Assembly: GCF_031082295.1 (NCBI RefSeq)
Contig: NZ_JAVHLD010000002.1
Span: 110,042-174,041, forward strand
Direction: 5' to 3'
Length of the DNA stretch: 64,000 nt
Origin: Humidesulfovibrio sp.
GTDB lineage: Bacteria > Desulfobacterota > Desulfovibrionia > Desulfovibrionales > Desulfovibrionaceae
The notes beneath the pieces were generated by a model. The model was given only the letters and a program-made list of their open reading frames with translations, did not search any database and was not told the origin of the DNA. Below, one piece after another: positions 24,912 through 33,709 of this stretch. The first letter of the stretch is position 1, and each line of letters begins with the position of its first letter. A program made the position numbers and the translations under genes.

Positions 24912-25538
24912 CTATTGGCGCGACACTGCCTCGCGGATTGCGCCTTCCAACTCCGCGTTGATCTCAGTGACGGCCTGGCGCAGGGAACGCACCAGTTCCG
25001 CCGGGGTGTTGGCGGCCAAGGGCACGGACTTGCGGATGTCGCGGGTCATGATTACGCAGCGCTCAGACCCGACGTTCCTGAGCAGGATGAACTGAATCTC
25101 GGCGACGGCCTGGGCGGGCTTGGCTCCAAAATCACCGTGCAGACCGCTGACGTTGCCCTCAAGAATGTACCCGGGCAAAAGCAGGCTCGACGGGTCCACC
25201 ACATTGGCGAAGAGCCCGGCTGATCCGAGCCAGGTGCGCAGGTCCTGGGTCAGCATGTCCGCGGGAATGACGAAGAACAGGTTGTAGAAGTCAGCGGTCC
25301 AGGCCGATTCCCCGGTGCGGTAGACGAGCTCCCGGCCTGAAACGCGCGGCGAGACCTGCAGGCGCCGCACAAGCAGCGTTGCCGCTGAGGCGGAGGTCGT
25401 CACCGCCGCGCCCGGGCGAGCCACCTCCAACGCGTAGAAACGCTTGTCCACCGGCTTCTGCTCAAGCTTCACGCAGGAGCCCAGAAGCAGCAGCGCGGCC
25501 ATCAACACCATAACATTCCAGCGAGTTGCGCGTGGCAT
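24912..25538 (-). CDS. ABC transport auxiliary lipoprotein (PqiC-like) of the Mla-type system
   Basis: 208 residues. A signal sequence ends in the lipobox LLLGSC, giving a lipid-anchored periplasmic protein. The rest resembles the ABC-type transport auxiliary lipoprotein family (PqiC/YmbA): FYALEVARPG, LLVRRLQVSPRVSGRELVYR and a long C-terminal helix. Such proteins link MCE transporters to the outer membrane. It is the last gene of the four-gene transport operon, 8 nt after the MCE gene. Confidence 0.85.
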   Translation of the reverse strand: MPRATRWNVMVLMAALLLLGSCVKLEQKPVDKRFYALEVARPGAAVTTSASAATLLVRRLQVSPRVSGRELVYRTGESAWTADFYNLFFVIPADMLTQDLRTWLGSAGLFANVVDPSSLLLPGYILEGNVSGLHGDFGAKPAQAVAEIQFILLRNVGSERCVIMTRDIRKSVPLAANTPAELVRSLRQAVTEINAELEGAIREAVSRQ

Positions 25539-25546
25539 AATCCCCC

Positions 25547-26695
25547 CTACTGCCCGCCCAGGGGCGACTTGCTCGGCGGAGGCCCGAAGAGGACCCCGGA
25601 AGGATAGCGTTTGGCCTCGCCGGTAAGCTCCCGCAGATTCTCAATGAGCTGGCGCGTGTTGTCCAGCACTGATTCCACGTTGGCCTGCTGCGAAGCCGTC
25701 AGGTTCTCCACGCGGCCCAGCACCGCGTTCAGGCGCGTGGCGGCGCTCTTGAGCTCGACCACGGTCTCGCGGGCCTGCTGCATGGCGCCAGGCATCTCGT
25801 CCAACTGCTTCCGCGTCGCCGGGCTGGTCAGGAAGGCCTGCAGGGACTTGGCCGAGGCCTTGAGGCTGGCGGCGGTCTCTCTGGCCTCGCGGACCAGGGC
25901 CGCCGCATCGCCGCCGGAGGTTTCCAGAAGCTTGCGCGTGCCGGCCATGGTCTTGGCAGCATCGGGCAGCAGGCTGTCCACGGCGGGGTTCTCAAGCAAC
26001 GCATTGATGCGCGCCAACAGCTTGCTCGTCTGAGCCAAAGTTTCGGTCAGGCGTTTCCCGGCTTCCTGGCCATTGGCGCTCTCCAGAACGTTGCTGGCGC
26101 TGTCGGCGAAGCGGCGGAAGCTTTTCACCGCTTCTGGCAGCTCCGCCTTCTCCAGGCCGGTCATGGTGTTGCTGATGCCGAGCACCGCCTGCTCCACACG
26201 AGACAAGGTGCTGGCGGCGGAGGGAATGTAGATGTGGCTCGGCTCCCAGCCAATAGGCAGCGCCGGATTCTGCACGGGGTCAACATAGTCCAGCCCGAGG
26301 TAAAGCTGGCCCGTAAGGCCCTGGGAGATGGGCCTGGCACGCAACCCGCGCGCTACTTCGTCCTCGGCCTGCTCCTCAGCGGGCTTGTTGCCCAGGCCGC
26401 CGAACAGATCCTTGTCCAGGGTGCATTCCACGTACACGTAGCGATGCCCCTCGGCTTTTTTGCCGTACTTCGAGGCCACGAACCCGATCTCCGAGACGCT
26501 GCCCACGCGCACGCCCCGGTACTTCACCGCGGAGCCCAGCTCCAGCCCGTTCACGGATTCGTTGACGTAGGTCTCCATGATGTAGGTCTTCTTGAAGAAC
26601 CGCCCAGCGCCCAGGGCGAAGAGCACCACCAGCAACAGGGCGACCCCGCCGATGACGAACAGGCCCAGCTTGAAATAGTCGCCGCCTCGGATCAT
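25547..26695 (-). CDS. mlaD: MCE-domain lipid-binding protein (MlaD family)
   Basis: 382 residues. One N-terminal membrane helix (LGLFVIGGVALLLVVLFAL) anchors an MCE domain (about 40-130; GSAVKYRGVRVGSVSEIGF), the hexameric ring that shuttles lipids. The remaining ~230 residues are long helical repeats reaching into the periplasm. It is much longer than E. coli MlaD (183), closer to the Mce/PqiB-like type with a needle. Its ATG overlaps the ATPase stop by 4 nt. Confidence 0.92.
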   Translation of the reverse strand: MIRGGDYFKLGLFVIGGVALLLVVLFALGAGRFFKKTYIMETYVNESVNGLELGSAVKYRGVRVGSVSEIGFVASKYGKKAEGHRYVYVECTLDKDLFGGLGNKPAEEQAEDEVARGLRARPISQGLTGQLYLGLDYVDPVQNPALPIGWEPSHIYIPSAASTLSRVEQAVLGISNTMTGLEKAELPEAVKSFRRFADSASNVLESANGQEAGKRLTETLAQTSKLLARINALLENPAVDSLLPDAAKTMAGTRKLLETSGGDAAALVREARETAASLKASAKSLQAFLTSPATRKQLDEMPGAMQQARETVVELKSAATRLNAVLGRVENLTASQQANVESVLDNTRQLIENLRELTGEAKRYPSGVLFGPPPSKSPLGGQ

Positions 26696-27504
26696 GGCCG
26701 GGCCTCCTCCTGTGTGGCTGTCTGGGCAAGGGGCAGGTGCGCGCCACGCGGAGCCACCTCGCGATCGAAGAAGCGGCGCACCTCTGGGTCGAGGCTTGAG
26801 GCATTCAGCTCGCGCGGGTCGCCCTCGGCGGCGATGCCCTTGACCCCGTCGTCCATCAGTATGACCCGGTCGGCGATGGAGAGGATGCTCGGCACCTCGT
26901 GGGAGACGATGACAAAGGTGATGCCAAGGGTTTCGGCAAGGCTGCGCACCAGGCTGTCCAGCCCTGCGGAGGTCACGGGATCGAGCCCGGCGGAGGGCTC
27001 GTCGAGGAAGAGGATGGGCGGGTCCAGCGCCATGGCCCGGGCGATGGCCGCGCGCTTGACCATGCCGCCGGAGAGCTCCGTGGGCATGAAATGGCCGAAG
27101 CGTTCAAGCCCCACCAGCGAAAGCTTGACCCGCGCGATGGCGTCGATGGCCTCAGGCGGCAGGTCGGTGTATTCCTCAAGCGGCAGGCCAACGTTGCGCA
27201 GGATGCTCATGGACCCGAAGAGCGCCCCGCCCTGGTACATGACGCCGATGCCTTTCAGGATCTCAAGGCGGCGAGCCCCCCGGGCGGTGACGATGTCGCG
27301 CCCGTTCAGGACAATGCTGCCGCTCCGGGGCGAGATCAGGCCGATCATGTGCTTGAGCAGCGTGCTCTTGCCGCAGCCGGAACGGCCGATGACCACGAAG
27401 ACCTCTCCCCGGCGCACGTCGAAGGAGACGTCCTTCAGGACGACCTCGGAGCCGTAGGCGCAAGTCAGGTCGCGCACGGTGATTATGGTGTCGTCTTCGT
27501 TCAT
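26692..27504 (-). CDS. mlaF: ABC transporter ATPase (MlaF family)
   Basis: 270 residues. Walker A is GRSGCGKSTLLKH, the signature is LSGGMVKRAAIARAM, and Walker B is ILFLDEPSAGLDPV, with a switch His in IVSHE. It energises lipid transport with the MlaE permease. ATG 27504 has GGAGAAG 4 nt upstream; the frame begins at GTG 27516, within that site. It is translationally coupled to mlaD. Confidence 0.94.
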   Translation of the reverse strand: MNEDDTIITVRDLTCAYGSEVVLKDVSFDVRRGEVFVVIGRSGCGKSTLLKHMIGLISPRSGSIVLNGRDIVTARGARRLEILKGIGVMYQGGALFGSMSILRNVGLPLEEYTDLPPEAIDAIARVKLSLVGLERFGHFMPTELSGGMVKRAAIARAMALDPPILFLDEPSAGLDPVTSAGLDSLVRSLAETLGITFVIVSHEVPSILSIADRVILMDDGVKGIAAEGDPRELNASSLDPEVRRFFDREVAPRGAHLPLAQTATQEEARP

Positions 27505-27529
27505 GTTCTTCTCCACCGCCCAGACCCTA

Positions 27530-28687
27530 TCAAATCTTCAGGTAATAGAACAAGACCGCGAAGAGTCCGTCGGCAATGGTGATCAGGATGAGACCGCTGA
27601 CCACCGCGCTGGTGGTGCTGCGGCCCACGGCGCTGGCGCCGCCGCCGGTATGCAGGCCGCGCAGGCAGCTCACGCCGGAGACAAGCAGGCTGAACACCAG
27701 CATCTTCACCAGGCTGCCGATGAGGTCATTTGCGGTGACGTTGGCGAACACGCGCGAGGTGAAGGTCACCAGCGGAAAGCCGATGGAGAGCATGACCAGC
27801 GCTCCTCCGATGAGGCTGGCGAAATTGAAGAACAGCGTCATGAAGGGGACCATGGCGACCGAGGCGAGGATGCGCGGGCCGACAAGAAAGCGCACCGGGC
27901 TGATGCCCATGGTGGTCATGGCGTCCAGCTCCTCGTTGACTCGCATGGTGCCGATCTCCGCCGCGAAGGCCGAACCGGAGCGCGCCGCCAACAGGATGGC
28001 AGTGGTCAGTGGCCCCATCTCGCGGAACATGACCAGCCCGAGCATGTTCGGAACGAAAATCTCGCCGCCGAAGCGCTGCAGGGTGATGACCGACTGGAAG
28101 CTCATGATGAGGCCCATGAGGAACCCCACCAAGAGCAGGATGGGCATGGACTCCACGCCCACGGCCATGGCCGCCAGCAGCACGTCCTTCCAGCGCACCT
28201 GCTCCGGGTGGCGCAGCGAATTCCAGACCACCAGCGCGCACTCGCCGACGAACGACACCACATCGACTACACCGGCCACCACGCTGCCAACGCTGCTCCC
28301 AAGGAGAGACTTTAGGCCGCGCCGCTCGGCAGGCTTCTTGACGGCCTCTCGCTCGGCGTCACCGGCCAGGCTCAGCAGGTGCATGTGGCTCTCGGACAAG
28401 CCCAGCACCTCCACCGTTGCGCCACGGGCCTCGGCCTCGGCACGCAGCTTCACCAGCAGCGCCAGCCCTGCCCCGTCGATGTACCCCGCCCGCGAGAGCT
28501 CCAGCCGCACGGCAACGGGTGCCGCCCGGCCCTTGCCGACGCGCAGCAGCGAAAGAGCCGGCCCCCAAATCCGGGCAACGCTCTTGCTGTTCAGGTCGCC
28601 GGAAAAGCCGAGCGTCAGGACGCCCGCGGCGTCCTCGCTAACGGTCAGCCCCTTGGGCAGGGCGTCTGGCTTGGGGGCATGCTGCAT
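27530..28687 (-). CDS. mlaE: STAS-MlaE fused permease of the lipid ABC system
   Basis: 385 residues. The first ~120 form a STAS domain (GVLTLGFSGDLN, LELSRAGYIDGAGLALLVKL), the role of separate MlaB in E. coli. Residues about 130-385 are the MlaE permease: SLRHPEQVRWKDVL, REMGPLTTAILLAARSGSAF and MRVNEELDAMTTMGI are hallmark stretches. The cassette therefore needs no separate mlaB. First gene of the operon; divergent from lrp across 137 bp. Confidence 0.94.
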   Translation of the reverse strand: MQHAPKPDALPKGLTVSEDAAGVLTLGFSGDLNSKSVARIWGPALSLLRVGKGRAAPVAVRLELSRAGYIDGAGLALLVKLRAEAEARGATVEVLGLSESHMHLLSLAGDAEREAVKKPAERRGLKSLLGSSVGSVVAGVVDVVSFVGECALVVWNSLRHPEQVRWKDVLLAAMAVGVESMPILLLVGFLMGLIMSFQSVITLQRFGGEIFVPNMLGLVMFREMGPLTTAILLAARSGSAFAAEIGTMRVNEELDAMTTMGISPVRFLVGPRILASVAMVPFMTLFFNFASLIGGALVMLSIGFPLVTFTSRVFANVTANDLIGSLVKMLVFSLLVSGVSCLRGLHTGGGASAVGRSTTSAVVSGLILITIADGLFAVLFYYLKI

Positions 28688-28773
28688 GATGCCTTCTGGC
28701 TAGCGCAAAAGAATGCGAAAGGCAAAGGTTCTGAAATTCACCCGGCCATTTCGAAAATGCAAACTCATCGCTC

Positions 28774-28802
28774 TTGACATTTTTCATAAAACGAATTTTA
28801 TT
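28774..28802 (+). promoter_or_regulatory. Promoter of lrp-putA with overlapping palindrome
   Basis: TTGACA (28774-28779), a 17-nt spacer and TTTATT (28797-28802; TTTTAT one base earlier). Between and over the -10 lies ATAAAACGAATTTTAT (28786-28801), a 6-bp inverted repeat in an AT-rich tract, the style of site used by Lrp/AsnC proteins and well placed for autoregulation. Confidence 0.65.
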
Positions 28803-28824
28803 CTGCTGAACGACGGAGGACAGA

Positions 28825-29322
28825 ATGATTGACAAGATCGACAAAAAGATTTTGACGATAGTTCAGGACAATGGCCGCACCTCGAACGCCGAAATCGCCC
28901 GCCAAGTCGGCATGGCGCCCTCAGCCGTGCTGGAGCGCATGCGCAAGCTGGAACGCAAGGGCATCATCAAGGGCTTCGAGGCCGTGCTGCGCCCCAAGGA
29001 CGTGGGCTTCACGCTCACGGCCTTCACGTTCGTCCGCGTCGAGGAAAGCGTCGGCGCCATGGACACCGGCAAGGCCCTGGCCCGCGTGCCGGGAGTGCTC
29101 GAAATGCACTACACCGCCGGGCAGGACTCCTATCTGGCGAAGGTCCGGGCGCGCGACACCGAGCACCTGCAGCACATCCTGCAGCAGTTCGGAGCCATCC
29201 CAGGCGTTCGCGACACGCGCACCACCGTGGTTCTGACCACCCTCAAGGAGACACGTGTCCTGCCTCTCGACGCCGAAGAGCAGGAATACCCCACTGAAAA
29301 CGCGCAAGGAGCAAAAGCGTAA
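28825..29322 (+). CDS. Lrp/AsnC-family regulator, probably of putA
   Basis: 165 residues. An N-terminal HTH (DNGRTSNAEIARQVGMAPSA, VLERMRKLERKGII) is followed by the RAM ligand domain (VPGVLEMHYTAGQDSYLAKV). GGAGG lies 7 nt before ATG 28825. The TAA stop overlaps the putA ATG by one base, so translation of the two is coupled; proline or a related amino acid is the likely ligand, by analogy with other Lrp-putA pairs. The short acidic C-terminus after residue ~150 is family-atypical but small. Confidence 0.92.
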   Translation: MIDKIDKKILTIVQDNGRTSNAEIARQVGMAPSAVLERMRKLERKGIIKGFEAVLRPKDVGFTLTAFTFVRVEESVGAMDTGKALARVPGVLEMHYTAGQDSYLAKVRARDTEHLQHILQQFGAIPGVRDTRTTVVLTTLKETRVLPLDAEEQEYPTENAQGAKA

Positions 29323-32300
29323 TGAGCATCGAGATCAAAGCCCTGGACGAAAAGGTCGTCCAGCGTGGCAAGCAGTTCTTCCAGAGCATCGCAGGCGAGG
29401 CCCCGTCCATCTTCAACAAGGGCTGGTGGACAGGAAAGGTCATGGACTGGGCCATGCAGAACGAGGACTTCAAGGTCCAGATGTTCCGCTTCGTGGACGT
29501 GCTTCCCTACCTGAACACTTCGGAGTCCCTGTCACGCCACATCGAGGAATATTTCGGCGACAAGGACGCGAACATTCCCGACGTGCTCAAGTGGGGCGCA
29601 GGCAAGACCGGCTTCGGCGGCGGCCTGGTCGCCATGGTGCTGAACAAGGCCATCCGCTCCAACATCGAATCCATGGCGCGCCAGTTCATCATTGGCGAGA
29701 AGGCCTCCGAGGCTGTCAAAGGCATCCGCCAGTTGCGCAAGGATGGCTTCGCCTTCGTCATCGACCTCTTGGGCGAGGCCACGGTGAACGAGAAGGAATC
29801 CGACGCCTACCAGCGCGGCTACATGGAAGTGCTCGACGCAATTCAGGGCGAGTACAAGAAGTGGGACGGGCTGGATTCCGGCGGCGACCTCGACTGGGGA
29901 CATGCGCCCAAGGTCAATGTCGCGGTCAAGCCCTCGGCGTTCTATTCCCAGGCCAAGGCTGTCGATGTCGCAGGTTCCGTTGAGGGCATGTACCGGCGCA
30001 TCGAACCCATCTACCGCAAGGTCAAGGAGATGGGCGGTTTTTTGTGCATCGACATGGAGCAGCTCAAGTACAAGGAAATCACCATTGAGCTCTACAAGCG
30101 CCTGCGCAGCGCTCCGGAGCACCGCGACTATCCCAACCTGGGCATCGTGTTCCAGTGCTACCTGAAGTGCGCCGACGCCGACGTGTCCGAAATGCTCTCC
30201 TGGGCGCGCAAGGAGAACCTGCCCATCTCCATCCGCCTGGTGAAGGGCGCCTACTGGGATTATGAAACCGTCATTGCCAAGCAGAACGGCTGGGAAGTGC
30301 CGGTGTACACCGTCAAGGCCGAAAGCGACATGGCCTTTGAGCGCATCGCCAAGATGATCATGGAGAACCACGACATCTGCCACTTCGCCTGTGCCTCGCA
30401 CAACATCCGCACCATCTCCGCCGTGCAGGAGATGGCCAGCGCCCTGAATGTTCCCGAAAGCCGCCTGGAGTTCCAGGTGCTCTACGGCATGGCCGAGCCC
30501 GTGCGCAAAGGCCTGCGCAACGTTGCCCGCCGTGTCCGTCTGTACTGCCCCTACGGCGATCTCATCCCCGGCATGGCCTATCTTGTCCGCCGGTTGCTCG
30601 AGAACACCGCCAACGAGAGCTTCCTGCGCCAGAGCTTTGCCGAGGGCGCGGAGATGGAGCGCCTGCTCGAAAACCCTGAAAAAACGGCCCGCCGCGAGAT
30701 CGAGTCCAGGAAGGACGTGGCCCCTGCTCCTGCCCGCGCCAGCAGCATTCCGCCGTTCGTCAACTTCCCCAACGTGGACTTCACTGTCCCGGCCGCCCGC
30801 GCCAACATGCTCCAGGCGCTGGACAAGGTTCGCAAGGACTTCGGCAAGACCTATCCGCTTGTCATCGGCGGCAAGGAAGTGAAGACAGGCGAGACGCTGG
30901 ACTCCTACAACCCGGCCAAGCCTTCCGAGATCATTGGCAAGGTCTGCCAGGCCGGTCTCAAGGAGACCCAGGAAGCGCTCTCCATCGCCAAGAAGGCCTA
31001 CCTCGCCTGGCGCGATGTGGAGCCCGCCGAGCGCGCAAAGGTGCTGTTCAAGGCGGCGGACATCATGCGCCGCGACATCGACGCGCTCTCTGCCCTGCAG
31101 GTGCTCGAGGTCGGCAAGCAGTGGGACCAGGCCCACGCAGACGTGGCCGAGGCCATCGACTTCCTGGAATACTACGGCCGCGAGATGCTGCGCCTGGGCG
31201 CGCCGAGGCGCATGGGCAATGCCCCCGGCGAGATGAACCAGTACTTCTACCAGGGCAAGGGCGTCACTGCGGTCATCGGGCCGTGGAACTTCCCGCTGGC
31301 CATCAGCGCGGGCATGGCCGCCGCGGCCATCGTCTGCGGCAACGCCGTGGTCTACAAGCCCTCCGGGCTGTCCTCGGTCATCAGCTACGGCCTGTCGAGC
31401 ATCTTCAAGGAAGCGGGCCTGCCGGACGGCGTGTTCAACTTCCTGCCGGGCAAAGGCTCGGTCATGGGAGACGCACTGGTGGACCACCCGGACGTGTCCG
31501 TCATCGCCTTCACCGGCTCCATGGAAGTGGGCCTGCGCATTCAGGAAAGGGCCGCCAAGGTGCAGCCCGGCCAGATCCAGTGCAAGAAGGTCATCGCCGA
31601 GATGGGCGGCAAGAACGCCATCATCATCGACGACGACGCCGACCTGGACGAGGCCGTGCTGGGCGTGCTGTACTCGGCCTTCGGGTTCCAGGGGCAGAAG
31701 TGCTCGGCCTGCTCGCGCGTCATCGTGCTCGACCCCATCTACGAACGCTTTACCAAGCGCCTGGCCGAGGCCGCCAGTTGCGTCAAGATCGGCCCGTCCG
31801 AGGACCCGGCCAACTACATGGGCCCGGTGGTGGACAAGGCCGCCCAGGCCAACTGCATGAAGTACGTCGACATCGCCTGCTCCGAGGGCAAGGTGCTGGT
31901 GAAGCGCACGGACATCCCGGCGGAAGGCTGCTACGCCCCGCTGACCATCGTCGAGGGCATCAACAAGACGCACCGCATCGCCCAGGAGGAGGTCTTCGGA
32001 CCCGTTCTGGCGGTCATGCGCGCCAAGACCTTTGACGAGGCCCTGGACATCGCCAATTCGACGCGCTTCGCCCTCACCGGCGCGGTCTACTCCCGCAGCC
32101 CCAAGCACCTGGAAAAAGCCCGCAAGGAGTTCCGCGTGGGAAACCTGTACCTGAACAAGGGCAGCACCGGCGCCATGGTCGAGCGCCATGCCTTCGGCGG
32201 CTTCAACATGTCCGGCGTGGGCTCCAAGGCCGGTGGCCCGGACTACCTGCTGCAGTTCATGGATCCGCGCCTTGTCTCTGAAAACACCATGCGCCGTGGC

Positions 32301-32339
32301 TTCGCCCCGGTGGAGGCGGACGACGACTGGGTTGCGTAA
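29322..32339 (+). CDS. putA: Bifunctional proline dehydrogenase / glutamate semialdehyde dehydrogenase
   Basis: 1005 residues. The N-terminal ~450 form the FAD-dependent proline dehydrogenase barrel (FLCIDMEQLKYKE, SIRLVKGAYWDYE, FACASHNIRT, LEFQVLYGMA). Residues about 500-1000 are the NAD-dependent aldehyde dehydrogenase: GPWNFPLAISAGM, the catalytic Glu in AEMGGKNAI and catalytic Cys in GQKCSACSR. Together they oxidise proline to glutamate. The protein lacks the N-terminal ribbon-helix-helix DNA-binding domain of E. coli PutA and its C-terminal extension, so regulation is left to the Lrp gene that overlaps it. It ends before a strong hairpin at 32361. Confidence 0.96.
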   Translation: MSIEIKALDEKVVQRGKQFFQSIAGEAPSIFNKGWWTGKVMDWAMQNEDFKVQMFRFVDVLPYLNTSESLSRHIEEYFGDKDANIPDVLKWGAGKTGFGGGLVAMVLNKAIRSNIESMARQFIIGEKASEAVKGIRQLRKDGFAFVIDLLGEATVNEKESDAYQRGYMEVLDAIQGEYKKWDGLDSGGDLDWGHAPKVNVAVKPSAFYSQAKAVDVAGSVEGMYRRIEPIYRKVKEMGGFLCIDMEQLKYKEITIELYKRLRSAPEHRDYPNLGIVFQCYLKCADADVSEMLSWARKENLPISIRLVKGAYWDYETVIAKQNGWEVPVYTVKAESDMAFERIAKMIMENHDICHFACASHNIRTISAVQEMASALNVPESRLEFQVLYGMAEPVRKGLRNVARRVRLYCPYGDLIPGMAYLVRRLLENTANESFLRQSFAEGAEMERLLENPEKTARREIESRKDVAPAPARASSIPPFVNFPNVDFTVPAARANMLQALDKVRKDFGKTYPLVIGGKEVKTGETLDSYNPAKPSEIIGKVCQAGLKETQEALSIAKKAYLAWRDVEPAERAKVLFKAADIMRRDIDALSALQVLEVGKQWDQAHADVAEAIDFLEYYGREMLRLGAPRRMGNAPGEMNQYFYQGKGVTAVIGPWNFPLAISAGMAAAAIVCGNAVVYKPSGLSSVISYGLSSIFKEAGLPDGVFNFLPGKGSVMGDALVDHPDVSVIAFTGSMEVGLRIQERAAKVQPGQIQCKKVIAEMGGKNAIIIDDDADLDEAVLGVLYSAFGFQGQKCSACSRVIVLDPIYERFTKRLAEAASCVKIGPSEDPANYMGPVVDKAAQANCMKYVDIACSEGKVLVKRTDIPAEGCYAPLTIVEGINKTHRIAQEEVFGPVLAVMRAKTFDEALDIANSTRFALTGAVYSRSPKHLEKARKEFRVGNLYLNKGSTGAMVERHAFGGFNMSGVGSKAGGPDYLLQFMDPRLVSENTMRRGFAPVEADDDWVA

Positions 32340-32360
32340 CAGCCCGGAATACGTTTGCAA

Positions 32361-32390
32361 AAGGGCCGGAGGCAACCGCTTCCGGCCCTT
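32361..32390 (+). terminator. Terminator after putA
   Basis: AAGGGCCGGA and TCCGGCCCTT form a 10-bp stem with a 10-nt loop, 22 nt after the putA stop. The T-run after it is weak. Confidence 0.65.
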
Positions 32391-32484
32391 CATGTTTCCG
32401 GCCTTGCCAGATGCGGCCAAACCAGGGACAATAGCTGTCGTTCACGCTCACTGAGACGCCCCCTTCAATCGACCAGAGGAACCA

Positions 32485-33159
32485 ATGCGCAAGCCCAAGC
32501 CTTACGACCATAGCGACCCCCGGCCGCCCAGCCGGTCACAGAAAAAGCGCGACAGCGCCGCCCTGCAGGTGCTCGGCGGCAAACTCGCGGAATTGCCGGA
32601 GTCGGCCCTGAAGCGACTGGACCTTGCGCCACGCCTCATGGAGGCCATCATGGACTACAAGGGACTGGCCAAGCACGAGGCCAAGCGCCGCCAGCTCCAG
32701 TTCATCGGCGCGCTCATGCGCGAGACGGATTCTGACCCGCTCGCCCGCGCCGTGGAAGACATGGAGTCCGGCAACCGCACACAGGCGCGCGAGTTCCATG
32801 CGGTGGAAGCCTGGCGCACGGCCCTGCTCTCCGGGGATGAGTCCGGCCTGGAGGCCATCGTGGCGCTGGCCCCGGAAGCCGAACAGGTCGAAGTTCGCAG
32901 CAAGATCCGCCAACTCGTCCGCAACGCCCGCACCGAGGCCGAGAAGAACAAACCGCCTCGCTCAAGCCGTACGCTGTTCCGCCTGCTGCGTGAACTGAGG
33001 CAATCCGGACAGGGCGACCTGCCCGAGAGCCTTCCTGGTGAAGATATTGATGACGAAGGCCAGGGTGGTCATCCTGACGACCAAGCGGACTTTGATAATG
33101 AGACGGAACTGAGCTCGGACGAGGCACAAGACGGTCTTGCTCGAAAAACCACCTTCTGA
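32485..33159 (+). CDS. darP: DarP/YjgA-family ribosome-associated protein (DUF615)
   Basis: 224 residues. SRSQKKRDSAALQVLGGKLAEL and MDYKGLAKHEAKRRQLQFIG are signatures of DarP, a late 50S-assembly factor. The core (about 1-175) matches the usual 180-residue family; the last ~45 residues form an added acidic tail (DIDDEGQGGHPDDQADFD). AGAGGA precedes the ATG. It stands alone between terminators with the small zinc-ribbon gene 79 nt downstream. Confidence 0.88.
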   Translation: MRKPKPYDHSDPRPPSRSQKKRDSAALQVLGGKLAELPESALKRLDLAPRLMEAIMDYKGLAKHEAKRRQLQFIGALMRETDSDPLARAVEDMESGNRTQAREFHAVEAWRTALLSGDESGLEAIVALAPEAEQVEVRSKIRQLVRNARTEAEKNKPPRSSRTLFRLLRELRQSGQGDLPESLPGEDIDDEGQGGHPDDQADFDNETELSSDEAQDGLARKTTF

Positions 33160-33238
33160 AGCCCCTTGACGCCGCGCGTCGACGACTTACCTTTGCTTGG
33201 CCTTACCACCCCCAAGCACCAACAAGGAGCAATCCACT

Positions 33239-33502
33239 GTGATTCATGAATATGCCGGCATCATTACCGAACTGGAAGACCGCGTCTGCCCCCATTGCAA
33301 CAAGCCCATGGAAGCTTGGCTCGCCCCGCCCGACACCGGCTGGGGGGTCATTGTCGTGTGCTTCAACAACGACTGCGACTACTATAAGGGTTCCGAAGAG
33401 GACATCGCAAACAAGCGAGACGCCTCACGCATGGGTTGCCGCTACGCCGAGAACCCGGACAACAACTACACGTCTTTCAATCTGGTCGCCGTCTGCTTCT
33501 AG
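33239..33502 (+). CDS. Small zinc-ribbon-like hypothetical protein
   Basis: 87 residues. Two cysteine pairs, CPHC (N-terminal part) and CFNNDC about 22 residues later, form a probable zinc ribbon of the kind seen in Ogr/Delta-like fingers, with DYYKGSEEDI after it. A role is unknown. GTG 33239 has AAGGAG (33224-33229) 9 nt upstream; the frame back to 33197 has none. A strong terminator follows at 33531. Confidence 0.72.
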   Translation: MIHEYAGIITELEDRVCPHCNKPMEAWLAPPDTGWGVIVVCFNNDCDYYKGSEEDIANKRDASRMGCRYAENPDNNYTSFNLVAVCF

Positions 33503-33530
33503 CTGAACAATCACACTTTCATCGTCTGCC

Positions 33531-33559
33531 GGGGCGCTCAAGACAACCTTGGGCGCCCC
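33531..33559 (+). terminator. Terminator after the zinc-ribbon gene
   Basis: GGGGCGCTCAAG, loop ACAAC, CTTGGGCGCCCC: a 12-bp stem with one G-U pair, followed by CGTCTGTTT. Confidence 0.75.
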
Positions 33560-33576
33560 GCGTCTGTTTAAAACGC

Positions 33577-33605
33577 TTGGACAAGAGTTTTGTTTGCGAT
33601 ATATC
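33577..33605 (+). promoter_or_regulatory. Promoter of the PAS-GGDEF gene
   Basis: TTGGAC (33577-33582), exactly 17 nt, TATATC (33600-33605). Start near 33612, giving a leader of about 98 nt to ATG 33710. Confidence 0.6.
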
Positions 33606-33709
33606 TTCATATAAACAGGAAGAGCACGTGCCCTTTCAGCACTCACAGCGCCTCCCCACGAATCAGGCCTGTACACATGCTCACATATTTCAGCAGTTTC
33701 GAGGGAAGC

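Noticed and set aside
29532-32420. 962-residue open frame on the minus strand opposite putA
   Set aside because: It mirrors the codon bias of putA in a GC-rich genome, has no domain signature, and overlaps a certain gene completely. The same applies to the long frames opposite clpB (55766-58471), dnaK (60521-62503) and ahcY (36339-37940).
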